Translations under genes and position numbers: made by a program
Shown here: piece after piece, positions 1 through 7,075 of the stretch
Layout: each line of letters starts with the position of its first letter
How positions within the stretch are numbered: position 1 is the first letter of the stretch
DNA from: an uncultured Bacilli bacterium
GTDB taxonomy: Bacteria > Bacillota_I > Bacilli_A > ML615J-28 > CAG-313
Assembly (NCBI GenBank): GCA_904501965.1
Contig: CAJGCS010000038.1
Coordinates: 1 to 9,375, forward strand
DNA length: 9,375 nucleotides
Direction: 5' to 3'
Notes under the pieces: generated by a model
Seen by the model: only the letters and a program-made list of their open reading frames with translations
Told to the model about the DNA's origin: nothing
Databases searched by the model: none

Positions 1-592
1 AAAGATTTTTGCTATTATTAGTAACACTAAATGCAATATTAGGATAAGCAATGGCAAGTCTATTGACAAATTCCATTATCTTTGCAAGTTCAGTAGACAA
101 ATTGCTTAAATGTTTGTATCTAGCTGGAGTATTGTAAAATAAATCTTCTACTTCAATTTTTGTTCCTTGGCGCGATGCGATTAATCCTTCATCAATGATA
201 TCTAAATTTACAAACTCATAAAAGTAACCAGTGATACCATCAATTGAAGAAGTAATTCTCATTTTAGAGACACTGGCAATTGATGGTAGCGCTTCACCTC
301 TAAAGCCAAGTGATGAAATAGAGAATAAATCAACTTTATTTGCGATTTTACTTGTTGCATGTCGTTTTAATGCAACAGGAATATCTTCTTTTGACATTCC
401 GATGCCGTTATCTGTAACACAGATGTATTTTAAACCACTATCGTGTAGTTCAATATTAATAGAACTAGCATTTGCGTCAATTGCATTTTCAACAAGTTCT
501 TTTACAACACTAACAGGACGTTCGACAACTTCACCTGCAGAAATCATATTTGCTAGTTCATTTGATAGAACTAAGATAGGTTTTCGGTTCAT
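1..592 (-). CDS. mutL: DNA mismatch repair protein MutL (N-terminal part, cut by window edge)
   Basis: This is the N-terminal 197 residues or so of MutL, the ATPase that links mismatch recognition by MutS to strand removal. The frame begins MNRKPILVLSNELANMIS and shows the GHKL ATPase motifs in order: ELVENAID (about residues 32-39, with the catalytic-type Glu and the Mg-binding Asn), DNGIGM (60-65), RHATSK (76-81) and GFRGEAL (95-101), then the family segment LFYNTPARYKHL. The ATG lies one base after the mutS stop codon. A GGTGA ribosome binding site sits inside the end of mutS, five bases before the ATG, so translation is probably coupled to mutS. The linker and C-terminal dimerisation or endonuclease domain lie outside the window, so whether it carries the endonuclease motif cannot be seen. 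Identity is secure from the motifs. Confidence 0.96.
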   Translation of the reverse strand, partial: MNRKPILVLSNELANMISAGEVVERPVSVVKELVENAIDANASSINIELHDSGLKYICVTDNGIGMSKEDIPVALKRHATSKIANKVDLFSISSLGFRGEALPSIASVSKMRITSSIDGITGYFYEFVNLDIIDEGLIASRQGTKIEVEDLFYNTPARYKHLSNLSTELAKIMEFVNRLAIAYPNIAFSVTNNSKNL

Positions 593-593
593 A

Positions 594-3161
594 TTATTCA
601 CCCGCTTTTTCTTTTAATTTTGCAAGAAGCATTAGTGCTTCAATTCCTTTAATTTCATCAATATTTATTTTTTCTAGTTCTTCTTTTAATTCAAGAAGAT
701 TTTTTGGAGTTTTATCGATGACTATTGGTTCTACATAGTTTTTAGGATTTAATATTTCTTTATCAATTTTTTCATTTGATTTAATTTTATTTAGAATGTC
801 TTTTGCTCGAAGCGTAACCTTGATTGGTAAGTTTGCCAGATTTGCAACATTGATACCATAGCTTTGATCAGTAGCACCAGGTAATACTTTATGCATAAAA
901 ACAAGTTCACCTGTTTGTTCGTTAGCGATAGCTTCAACATGAACATTACATAAGAACAATAAACTATCTTCAAGTGAAGTTAATTCATGATAGTGAGTAG
1001 AGAAAAATGTTTTACAACCGATATTATCATGAATATATTCAATGATTGCTTGAGCTAGCGCCATACCATCAAAGGTTGCTGTACCACGACCAACTTCATC
1101 AAAGATTACTAAACTACGTTCTGTAGCATTTTGTAAAGCATTATTTACTTCTAACATTTCAGACATGAATGTTGATTCGCCACTAGTAATGTCATCACCA
1201 GAACCTATTCGTGTAAAGATTTGGTCAAAGATTGGAAGTTTAGCTGATTTTGCAGGTACGAAAGATCCCATTTGAGCCATAATTGCAATAAGTGCATTTT
1301 GTCTCATGAATGTACTTTTACCACTCATATTTGGACCAGTAATTAATAGTACTTTTTCGTTATTAGAAAGATTCAAATCATTTGGAATAAAATCTACATT
1401 ACCAAACTCTTTAATAACTGGATGGAATCCATCTTCAATATACATTTCATCGTATAAAGAAAACTCTGGTCTTACATAACCATTTTCAAGTGAAACTATT
1501 GATAATGCATGTAGCATATCAATTTCAGAAATAATACTTGCAACTTCTTGAAGACTTGATAAATTTTCTTTACAAACATTCCTAATTTCATTAAATAGTT
1601 TAATTTCAAGTTCTAAGCTAATTTCTTCACTTCTTAAGATAGATGTTTCTCTTTCTTTTAAATCTTGTGTGATGTAACGTTCAGAATTTGAAGTAGTTTG
1701 TTTTCTAATATAACCGTATTCATCTTTTATAAGATTTAAGTATGATTTTGTTACTTCAATATAATAACCAAATACTTTATTAAAACCAACTTTTAGTGTC
1801 TTGATACCAGTTCTTTCTCTTTCTTGTTTTTCTAAATTTACAAGGAAGTCTTTGTTAGTTTTGCCTATATTTTTAATCTTATCTAATTCTAAATTAAATC
1901 CAGGTTTAATTATGTTTCCATCGCGAAGTAAATATGGTGCGTCATCATTGATTGATCTATTTAATAGATCATGAAGTTCAGTAAATGGATTTATATTTCT
2001 TGTAATTGCTTGTATAGCATTATTTTTCATCTTAGATAAAAGCTTAATAATGTTAGGTAAAACTGCTAAAGAATTTTTAAGTTGAATTAAATCCTTAGGA
2101 CTTACTGATCCGTAACTTATTCGTCCAACAATTCTTTCTAAGTCATAAATTTCATTTAATTCTTTATGAAGATCTTTTGTTAATACTGCATACTTGTTAA
2201 AAGCTTCGACAATATCAAGACGAATGTTAATTTTAGATAAATTAACAAGAGGAAATAAAATACTTCTTCTTAAGAATCTTGATCCCATAGCTGTACTACA
2301 TCGGTCTAAAACACTAAATAAGTTGTTTTTATTTTTTGCACCTTTTAAAGATTCTACAAGTTCAAGGTTTCTAACTGCAGATATATCAAGACCTAAATAA
2401 TCTTTATTAGTATAAAGTTCAAAAGGCTTTAAGTGAAATAGTACACGCTTTTGAGTGTTAATAATATAATAAATTAGTCTTTGACAAGCTTCTAGATGAA
2501 TTTGTTTTACGTTTGTAAAAAGATTATCTTGGTAAGAATCTAGTTCTATTTTAGATACTTCAGATACTAAGATCCCGTATACTTTTGTAAGTAAGTTTCG
2601 GTAATTTGTGGGAATATTTTTATCAACAACAACTTCTTTTATATTTAGTTTGTTTATTTGATTGATTGCAATTTCACCATTTGTAAATTCAGTTACTTTT
2701 GCATCACCTGTAGTTAGTTCTACATATGCAAGAATGTATGAATTATTTTCTTTTTCTAAACAAGCAATATAATTGTTGTTTTTTTCATCTAGGCTTTTTT
2801 CGTCCATTTTTGTTCCAGGTGTTACAACTCTTGTAACTTCACGCTTAACGATTTTTTTATCTCCAGGAAGTTCTAACTGTTCGACTATCGCAATCTTATA
2901 TCCTTTTTCTGTAAGTCGTTCTATGTAACCATCTACAGAATGAAAAGGTACACCGCACATTGGCACTCTTTCTTTAGCGCCAGCATCACGTCCTGTTAAA
3001 ACAATCTCAAGTTCTTTACTTGCTATTAGAGCATCATTGAAAAACATTTCATAGAAATCACCTAGTCTAAAAAAGACTAATGAGTCTTGATAGTTTTCTT
3101 TGATTTCTAAATATTGTCTCATCATTGGAGTATATTGATTTTTGTCGATTTTTTCGTACAT
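594..3161 (-). CDS. mutS: DNA mismatch repair protein MutS
   Basis: MutS of 855 residues, the normal length for bacterial MutS1, recognises mismatches and short loops in newly replicated DNA and recruits MutL. The N-terminal mismatch-binding domain has GDFYEMF, with the Phe-x-Glu mismatch wedge at F36 and E38. Connector, core lever and clamp domains follow. The C-terminal ABC-type ATPase has Walker A GPNMSGKST (609-617), the signature loop around 653-669 (GSGDDITSGESTFMSEM), Walker B VIFDE (685-689) followed by GRGTATFDG, and the His-loop STHYHEL (721-727). No key residue is missing. The ATG is preceded by AGGTGAT at good spacing, and a strong promoter lies just upstream (3190-3218). mutL follows after one base, giving a mutS-mutL operon. 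It is MutS1, not MutS2, because it has the F-x-E motif and lacks a Smr domain. Confidence 0.98.
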   Translation of the reverse strand: MYEKIDKNQYTPMMRQYLEIKENYQDSLVFFRLGDFYEMFFNDALIASKELEIVLTGRDAGAKERVPMCGVPFHSVDGYIERLTEKGYKIAIVEQLELPGDKKIVKREVTRVVTPGTKMDEKSLDEKNNNYIACLEKENNSYILAYVELTTGDAKVTEFTNGEIAINQINKLNIKEVVVDKNIPTNYRNLLTKVYGILVSEVSKIELDSYQDNLFTNVKQIHLEACQRLIYYIINTQKRVLFHLKPFELYTNKDYLGLDISAVRNLELVESLKGAKNKNNLFSVLDRCSTAMGSRFLRRSILFPLVNLSKINIRLDIVEAFNKYAVLTKDLHKELNEIYDLERIVGRISYGSVSPKDLIQLKNSLAVLPNIIKLLSKMKNNAIQAITRNINPFTELHDLLNRSINDDAPYLLRDGNIIKPGFNLELDKIKNIGKTNKDFLVNLEKQERERTGIKTLKVGFNKVFGYYIEVTKSYLNLIKDEYGYIRKQTTSNSERYITQDLKERETSILRSEEISLELEIKLFNEIRNVCKENLSSLQEVASIISEIDMLHALSIVSLENGYVRPEFSLYDEMYIEDGFHPVIKEFGNVDFIPNDLNLSNNEKVLLITGPNMSGKSTFMRQNALIAIMAQMGSFVPAKSAKLPIFDQIFTRIGSGDDITSGESTFMSEMLEVNNALQNATERSLVIFDEVGRGTATFDGMALAQAIIEYIHDNIGCKTFFSTHYHELTSLEDSLLFLCNVHVEAIANEQTGELVFMHKVLPGATDQSYGINVANLANLPIKVTLRAKDILNKIKSNEKIDKEILNPKNYVEPIVIDKTPKNLLELKEELEKINIDEIKGIEALMLLAKLKEKAGE

Positions 3162-3189
3162 AATATCACCTATTTCTTTGTTATCTTAC

Positions 3190-3218
3190 ATTATAACACC
3201 TTTTTTACAAAATGTCTT
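3190..3218 (-). promoter_or_regulatory. Promoter of mutS-mutL with extended -10
   Basis: Read on the minus strand, the -10 is TATAAT (3190-3195), preceded by TG plus one base, which makes an extended -10. The -35 is AAGACA (3213-3218), matching four of six consensus positions, with a spacer of exactly 17. The predicted start is near 3183, leaving a leader of about 20 bases before the mutS ATG that includes the ribosome binding site. The pair is placed after the terminator of the preceding gene, so mutSL is probably its own transcription unit. Confidence 0.75.
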
Positions 3219-3301
3219 CTTTTTAGATTTTGTTTTAAAAACAGCGTTTGAGATTGATATTTGCCCGTTTTTAAATTTTCGAACGCTCACAGAAGACTTT
3301 T
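3209..3301. repeat. Nested inverted repeats in the spacer upstream of mutS
   Basis: Two nested pairs of complementary arms are visible. The outer arms are GTCTTCT (3214-3220) and AGAAGAC (3291-3297), extendable by AAAA/TTTT on the outside across one unpaired T. The inner arms are AGCGTT (3243-3248) and AACGCT (3282-3287). The outer left arm covers the mutS -35 box (3213-3218). They could form a weak folded RNA or a protein-binding arrangement, but short arms in AT-rich DNA arise often by chance, and no open reading frame or known RNA family is evident here. Confidence 0.3.
3277..3294 (+). repeat. 18-nt exact match to the nrdD coding sequence
   Basis: The 18 bases TTTCGAACGCTCACAGAA occur here in non-coding DNA and again at 8822-8839 inside nrdD, in the same orientation. 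In nrdD they encode the conserved stretch SNAHR just before the HIHDL motif. Similarity stops abruptly on both sides, so this is a short isolated match and not a visible gene remnant. Confidence 0.6.
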
Positions 3302-3341
3302 GATACCTCAAATTAAAAATAGTGTGTTTTTTAAAGGCAAG

Positions 3342-3373
3342 AAAAAAAGTTCAAACTTATTTAGTTTGAACTT
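3342..3373 (-). terminator. Rho-independent terminator after the CNNM gene
   Basis: The arms AAGTTCAAACT (3347-3357) and AGTTTGAACTT (3363-3373) form a perfect 11-bp stem with a 5-base loop. On the minus strand the stem is followed by an unbroken T run (A run at 3342-3346, continuing into the stem base). It starts 13 bases after the stop codon of the gene ending at 3386 and separates that gene from mutS. Confidence 0.93.
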
Positions 3374-3385
3374 ATATTTTTATAT

Positions 3386-4852
3386 TTATTCAGTTATTGA
3401 TTTTTCATCTTCGTTAGAATTATCAGTTGTTTTATCTTCTTCAGTTTTTTCTTTAACTTCTAATAAAACAGAAATAATTCTTCTTTCGACAACAGAAAGA
3501 ATAGTATATTCTAAAGTAAAATAACGTTCTTCTAATAATGTATCTGAATCTTGATCAGTAAAAATAGTTGCATCAGCAGTATATTTATCACCTACTACTG
3601 GAATATGTTCGAACATTGCATATAGATAGCCACCTAATGTTGGATAGTTCGTATCAGGAGTTTCACCTAAATTTAGATTTTCATATAAATCATCAAGCAT
3701 AACATCTGCAACGATTTTATATTTGTTTTCTCCTAATTCTTCAATATCTTTTTCAACCTCAGTGTCGTCATGTTCATCATAAATTTCGCCAACTAATTCT
3801 TCTAATGCATCTTCCATAGTTACAATACCACTAGTACCTCCGTACTCATCAGATACGATGGCAAGATGTTTTTTTGCTTTTTGCATTTTTCTGATTAAGT
3901 CATCAACCTTCATAGTTTCTGAAACATATAAAGGAGTTTTTATAAGCTTTTTAATATTCACACGATTAGGTGTTTCAAATAAAGCTGCAAAGAAGTCTTT
4001 ATCACTTAAGACACCAATAATATGGTCTTTGTCTTCTTTGTAAACTGGAAGTCTAGAAAACTTATACTCTAAGAAAGTTTTCTTAATTTCTTCAATTGAA
4101 TCAGTATTTTCGATTGCAACAAAGTCAACACGAGGAATCATAATATCATTTACAGTTCTTTCACCAATATCTAAAACACTTTGAATTAAAGAAGCATCGT
4201 CCTTATCGATAACGCCTTCTTCTTCCATAGTATCAATAATTGATTCTAATTCTTGTTCTGTAACTGTAGGTTCTTCATCTTCTTTATTTTTAATAAAGAT
4301 CTTTTTAATACCAATGAAAATCCATACAATTGGTGTAAGTAGTTTTATTAAAAAATATAAAATTCCACTTGTTAATAATGTGAATTTTTCAGCATTTGCT
4401 TTAGCTAAACATTTAGGTAATATTTCTCCAAATGTTAAGACTGTAAGTGTCATAATAATAGTACTTGCAGCGTTTGCAACAGTCGGATTTAAAAAGACAA
4501 TTGTAAATGCAGTACCTGCTAAAGTAGTTGCTAGAATATTTACGAAGTTATTACCAACTAAAATAGTTGTAACTGTACGTTCATAATTTTCAGCAACCCA
4601 TAATGCTTTTCTAGCGCCACGTCTTTTTTCTTGTGCGTATGTGCGAAGTCGCATTACATTTACAGTTGAAAATGCAGTTTCGCTTGCAGAGAAAAAGGAT
4701 GAACAAAATACTAATACAATAATTCCTAAAAAGATAAAAATCAAACTTGGATTTTGTAAAGCTTGTTCGTTAAAAATTTTTTTCAAAAAATCTAAAATGT
4801 TTTGAGGAGTTAATAAAAAATTAATACTCGTCGAGTGTTCGAGAGGACTCAA
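3386..4852 (-). CDS. CNNM/CorC-HlyC family membrane protein with CBS pair (putative divalent-cation transporter)
   Basis: A 488-residue protein with the layout of the family often labelled hemolysin C-like, related to CNNM magnesium transporters and to the Mg efflux proteins of Bacilli. Domains in order are a DUF21/CNNM membrane domain (about 34-185, with FFSASETAFST at 53-63 and FGEILPK at 141-147), a CBS pair (about 235-360, with IMIPR, SRLPVY and VSDEYGGTSGIVTMEDALEE), and a CorC_HlyC C-terminal domain (about 375-455). A charged acidic tail closes the protein. There is no secretion signal, and despite the traditional name nothing suggests a toxin. The likely role is magnesium or related cation efflux at the cell membrane; ion and direction are inferred from the family. 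The start is TTG, chosen because GGTGA lies six bases upstream and no in-frame ATG precedes the first membrane helix. Promoter and terminator on both sides suggest it is transcribed alone. Confidence 0.92.
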   Translation of the reverse strand: MSPLEHSTSINFLLTPQNILDFLKKIFNEQALQNPSLIFIFLGIIVLVFCSSFFSASETAFSTVNVMRLRTYAQEKRRGARKALWVAENYERTVTTILVGNNFVNILATTLAGTAFTIVFLNPTVANAASTIIMTLTVLTFGEILPKCLAKANAEKFTLLTSGILYFLIKLLTPIVWIFIGIKKIFIKNKEDEEPTVTEQELESIIDTMEEEGVIDKDDASLIQSVLDIGERTVNDIMIPRVDFVAIENTDSIEEIKKTFLEYKFSRLPVYKEDKDHIIGVLSDKDFFAALFETPNRVNIKKLIKTPLYVSETMKVDDLIRKMQKAKKHLAIVSDEYGGTSGIVTMEDALEELVGEIYDEHDDTEVEKDIEELGENKYKIVADVMLDDLYENLNLGETPDTNYPTLGGYLYAMFEHIPVVGDKYTADATIFTDQDSDTLLEERYFTLEYTILSVVERRIISVLLEVKEKTEEDKTTDNSNEDEKSITE

Positions 4853-4857
4853 AGTCC
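4845..4857 (-). promoter_or_regulatory. Small hairpin enclosing the UUG start codon of the CNNM gene
   Basis: In the mRNA the arms GGACU and AGUCC flank the three bases UUG, which are the predicted start codon (4850-4852). The ribosome binding site GGTGA lies immediately upstream, outside the stem. Just downstream, 4826-4836 is a second small palindrome (ACTCG-x-CGAGT). Local GC content is clearly higher than the surroundings. A stem of five base pairs with a 3-base loop is short, so a regulatory role is only possible. Confidence 0.4.
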
Positions 4858-4884
4858 GTCACCATCCTTTACTTTAATATATTA

Positions 4885-4900
4885 ACTAGATGTATCTAGT
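4885..4900. promoter_or_regulatory. 16-nt inverted repeat at the CNNM gene transcription start, candidate operator
   Basis: ACTAGAT-GT-ATCTAGT is a perfect 7-2-7 inverted repeat. It lies a few bases downstream of the predicted transcription start (about 4902) of the CNNM gene promoter, a usual place for a repressor site. A related half, AACTAGA, also occurs at 4923-4929 within the promoter spacer. I do not recognise the sequence as the site of a named regulator. It has no T run after it on either strand, so it is not a terminator. Confidence 0.5.
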
Positions 4901-4908
4901 CGAATAAT

Positions 4909-4937
4909 ATTATACCAAATATAACTAGAATATGCAA
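4909..4937 (-). promoter_or_regulatory. Promoter of the CNNM gene with extended -10
   Basis: On the minus strand the -10 is TATAAT (4909-4914), preceded by TGG as an extended -10. A weaker -35, TTGCAT (4932-4937), stands at a 17-base spacing. The predicted transcript starts near 4902 and carries a leader of about 50 bases. The promoter follows the terminator of the ECF gene. Confidence 0.72.
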
Positions 4938-4970
4938 GTAAAACACTAAAATCACAAAGTTTAGACAAGC

Positions 4971-5003
4971 AAAAAATGCTAATCAAAATACTTTGATTAG
5001 CAT
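4971..5003 (-). terminator. Rho-independent terminator after the ECF S-component gene
   Basis: The arms ATGCTAATCAAA (4976-4987) and TTTGATTAGCAT (4992-5003) form a perfect 12-bp stem with a 4-base loop. A T run follows on the minus strand (A run 4971-4975). It begins seven bases after the stop codon of the gene ending at 5010. Confidence 0.94.
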
Positions 5004-5009
5004 AAAAGA

Positions 5010-5654
5010 TTATCTAGAATTTTTCTTTATAATTGTAAAAAGTGCTTTACAAATTGGAATTCCAACAATTGTTGTAACAATTGCTTCTAATAAACCAGCA
5101 GTAAATGTTAGAAATAAGAACCCAAAAAATAATTCACCATAAGACATGTTTGTTGGAGATAAAGCAGCATAATCTTTACCCCATAAAAAATATGTGCCAA
5201 ATAAAACTAAAACAGTATTTGTTATTGCTCCTAAAAAACATGCAAGTCCAGTTCTTACATAATCATTTTTGATTGCTTTATTACCATATTTGTATAATAT
5301 ACCAGGGATGATACCCATAATGATTCTTGGTACAAAACAAACAACTATTGTCCAGTAGCTACTTCCATTGAATGGTGTGTACATTATACGACCACTAAAA
5401 CTTGCATATGGAGCAACAGTGTAGAAAATAAAACATGTTAAACCACCAAAGAATCCTAAAATTCCACCAGCTGTAGGCCCTAAAACAATTGATCCTATAA
5501 TTACTGGAATAAGGAAAATGACAATTTCCATTGTTCCTCCAATTGGAATAAAACCAAGATATGGAGTAAAGCATAATAGTATTTCGATTGATAATAAAAC
5601 TGCAAGTTGCGTTATAAATAATATTTTTTCTTTTCTTGTTTTTCTTCTATTCAT
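5010..5654 (-). CDS. ECF transporter substrate-binding S component (vitamin uptake, substrate unknown)
   Basis: A 214-residue, very hydrophobic protein with about six membrane helices (near 11-32, 42-60, 63-82, 99-121, 135-158 and 173-208) and a basic N-terminus (MNRRKTRKEK) that places the start on the cytoplasmic side. The second and third helices read LIPVIIGSIVLGPTAGG and ILGFFGGLTCF, typical of the general ECF S-component family (Pfam ECF_trnsprt, which includes pantothenate- and folate-type proteins). GAITNTVLVL in helix five also fits. The first helix has a small-residue spacing (A18, S22) of the kind used to contact EcfT. Such proteins bind a vitamin or trace compound and work with a shared EcfT-EcfA1A2 module, which is not in this window. 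Substrate cannot be assigned: there is no riboswitch in the short 60-base leader. The start has AGAGGTGA four bases upstream. It follows obg and may be cotranscribed with it. Confidence 0.87.
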   Translation of the reverse strand: MNRRKTRKEKILFITQLAVLLSIEILLCFTPYLGFIPIGGTMEIVIFLIPVIIGSIVLGPTAGGILGFFGGLTCFIFYTVAPYASFSGRIMYTPFNGSSYWTIVVCFVPRIIMGIIPGILYKYGNKAIKNDYVRTGLACFLGAITNTVLVLFGTYFLWGKDYAALSPTNMSYGELFFGFLFLTFTAGLLEAIVTTIVGIPICKALFTIIKKNSR

Positions 5655-5714
5655 AAGTCACCTCTATAGTATTTTTTCTTGTTTAGAATAAAATCTCGAT
5701 TGACAAATAAATTT

Positions 5715-6989
5715 CTAATCGATGAATTCGAATTCGTATCCTAGGATATTTACTGTATCGCCATCTTTAACGCCAAGTTCGCGTAATTTTGCATCAACGC
5801 CTAATTCTCTTAGTTTGCGTGCAAATAATTTAACATTAGAATCACTATCAAAGTTTGTACGATCAAACCACTTTTTAATTACTGGTCCTTCCACGCGGTA
5901 AACGCCAGTTTCATCAAGAGTGATTGTGAAGTCATCTTTAGGTGGAGTGTAAATGTATTCTACAACACCTTCTTTTTCTTCTTCTATTGCATATTTTTCT
6001 TTTGCAGCTGCTAGTGTATCAGCAATTTTATATAGTAATTCTTGTAGATTATTTTTTGTAACTGCAGATATTGCAATTACGTCTTGATTTATTTCTTGTT
6101 TAAATTGCTTTAAATTTTCTTCTGAATCTGGTAAGTCCATTTTATTGGCAACAATTATCTCTGGACGTTTTAATAAATCTTCTTTATATTGACCAAGTTC
6201 TTTTCTGATTGCATGATAATCTTCAATTGGATTTCTTCCTTCAGAACCACTCATATCAATTATATGAACAATTACTCTAGTTCTTTCAATATGTTTTAAG
6301 AACTGAATTCCAAGCCCTGCTCCTTCTGATGCTCCTTCAATTAGACCAGGTAAATCAGCCATAACAAAACTTCTACCATCACCTACTGCAACAACGCCTA
6401 AGTTTGGTTTTAAAGTTGTAAAATGATATGAAGCGATTTTAGGTCTTGCTGCGGAAACAACTGAGATTAATGTAGACTTACCAACACTAGGAAAACCTAC
6501 AAGACCAACGTCTGCAAGTACTTTTAATTCAAGTTGAATATTAAATTCTTCGCCTGGAATACCTTTTTCACAAATCTCAGGTGCAGGGTTTCTTGGGCTT
6601 GCATAAGCTGCATTACCTTTACCGCCTCTACCACCTTTTGCAACAATAACTTCTTGATTATGTTTTGTTACATCACCAATAGTTCTTCCAGTGTCAGCAT
6701 CTATAATAGTAGTTCCAACTGGAACTCTTACATAAGTATTTTTACCAACTTTGCCAAAGCAGTTTTTATTAGCACCGTCTGTGCCACGTTCAGCTTTAAT
6801 TTTTCTTGTAAATCTAAAGTCGAGTAATGTAGTAAGACCTTCATCACCCACGAAAATTACATCTCCACCGCGGCCTCCATTTCCTCCTGCAGGTCCGCCC
6901 ATAGCCATATATTTTTCATGAAGGAAAGCAACAACTCCATTTCCTCCATCACCGGCTTTAACATAGATTTTTACGCTATCTACAAACAT
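5715..6989 (-). CDS. obg: GTPase Obg/CgtA
   Basis: Obg of 424 residues, an essential GTPase that acts in late 50S ribosome assembly and is tied to stress and growth signalling. The N-terminal glycine-rich Obg fold (about 1-158) contains GGPAGGNGGRGGD (31-43). The G domain (about 159-335) has G1 GFPSVGKST (165-173), the switch I threonines T191-T192, G3 DLPG (212-215), G4 NKMD (282-285) and G5 SAV (308-310). A C-terminal OCT domain (about 350-424) is present, as usual in Bacillota. Length and motifs are normal. The ATG has GGAGG seven bases upstream. It lies downstream of rplU-prp-rpmA, a widespread arrangement that groups 50S components with a 50S assembly factor, but here a terminator and a separate promoter come between them. 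Confidence 0.98.
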   Translation of the reverse strand: MFVDSVKIYVKAGDGGNGVVAFLHEKYMAMGGPAGGNGGRGGDVIFVGDEGLTTLLDFRFTRKIKAERGTDGANKNCFGKVGKNTYVRVPVGTTIIDADTGRTIGDVTKHNQEVIVAKGGRGGKGNAAYASPRNPAPEICEKGIPGEEFNIQLELKVLADVGLVGFPSVGKSTLISVVSAARPKIASYHFTTLKPNLGVVAVGDGRSFVMADLPGLIEGASEGAGLGIQFLKHIERTRVIVHIIDMSGSEGRNPIEDYHAIRKELGQYKEDLLKRPEIIVANKMDLPDSEENLKQFKQEINQDVIAISAVTKNNLQELLYKIADTLAAAKEKYAIEEEKEGVVEYIYTPPKDDFTITLDETGVYRVEGPVIKKWFDRTNFDSDSNVKLFARKLRELGVDAKLRELGVKDGDTVNILGYEFEFID

Positions 6990-7021
6990 TAGGATTCCTC
7001 CTTTTTTTAAAATTCTTTCTA

Positions 7022-7050
7022 ATTATATAATAAAAAATGCCAACCTTCAA
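7022..7050 (-). promoter_or_regulatory. Candidate promoter of obg, overlapping the rpmA terminator
   Basis: On the minus strand TATAAT (7022-7027) is spaced exactly 17 bases from TTGAAG (7045-7050), which matches the first four bases of the -35 consensus. The -35 lies in the loop and stem of the terminator hairpin, and the spacer contains the descending arm and the T run. The transcript would begin near 7015, giving a leader of about 25 bases before obg. Confidence 0.6.
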
Positions 7051-7059
7051 GAGGTTGGC
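7032..7059 (-). terminator. Rho-independent terminator after rplU-prp-rpmA
   Basis: GCCAACCT (7039-7046) pairs with AGGTTGGC (7052-7059) around a 5-base loop, followed on the minus strand by six T residues (A run 7032-7037). It begins about 17 bases after the rpmA stop codon. The stem is only eight pairs, so partial read-through into obg is possible. Confidence 0.9.
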
Positions 7060-7075
7060 TTTAATAATTTGTCAA

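Noticed and set aside
231..617. 128-codon plus-strand open frame opposite mutL
   Set aside because: It is antisense to clear MutL motifs, starts without a ribosome binding site, and its product looks like a shadow of the coding strand.
3261..3524. 87-codon plus-strand open frame beginning MPVFKFSNAHRR, possible nrdD fragment
   Set aside because: Only the 18-base match resembles nrdD; the rest does not, it runs through the CNNM gene terminator and antisense to that gene, and it lacks a ribosome binding site.
3386..4852. Hemolysin (toxin) function for the CNNM gene
   Set aside because: The hemolysin label comes from an old family name; the domains are those of a CBS-regulated membrane cation transporter.
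4821..4865. 14-codon leader peptide MVTDFESSRTLDEY as a real gene
   Set aside because: The AAAGG sequence abuts the ATG with no spacing, so initiation is unlikely; mentioned only as part of the start-region finding.
5655..5714. Separate promoter or vitamin riboswitch for the ECF gene
   Set aside because: The 60-base gap after obg is too short for a known riboswitch, and a TACTAT-like -10 has no convincing -35 partner; cotranscription with obg is simpler.
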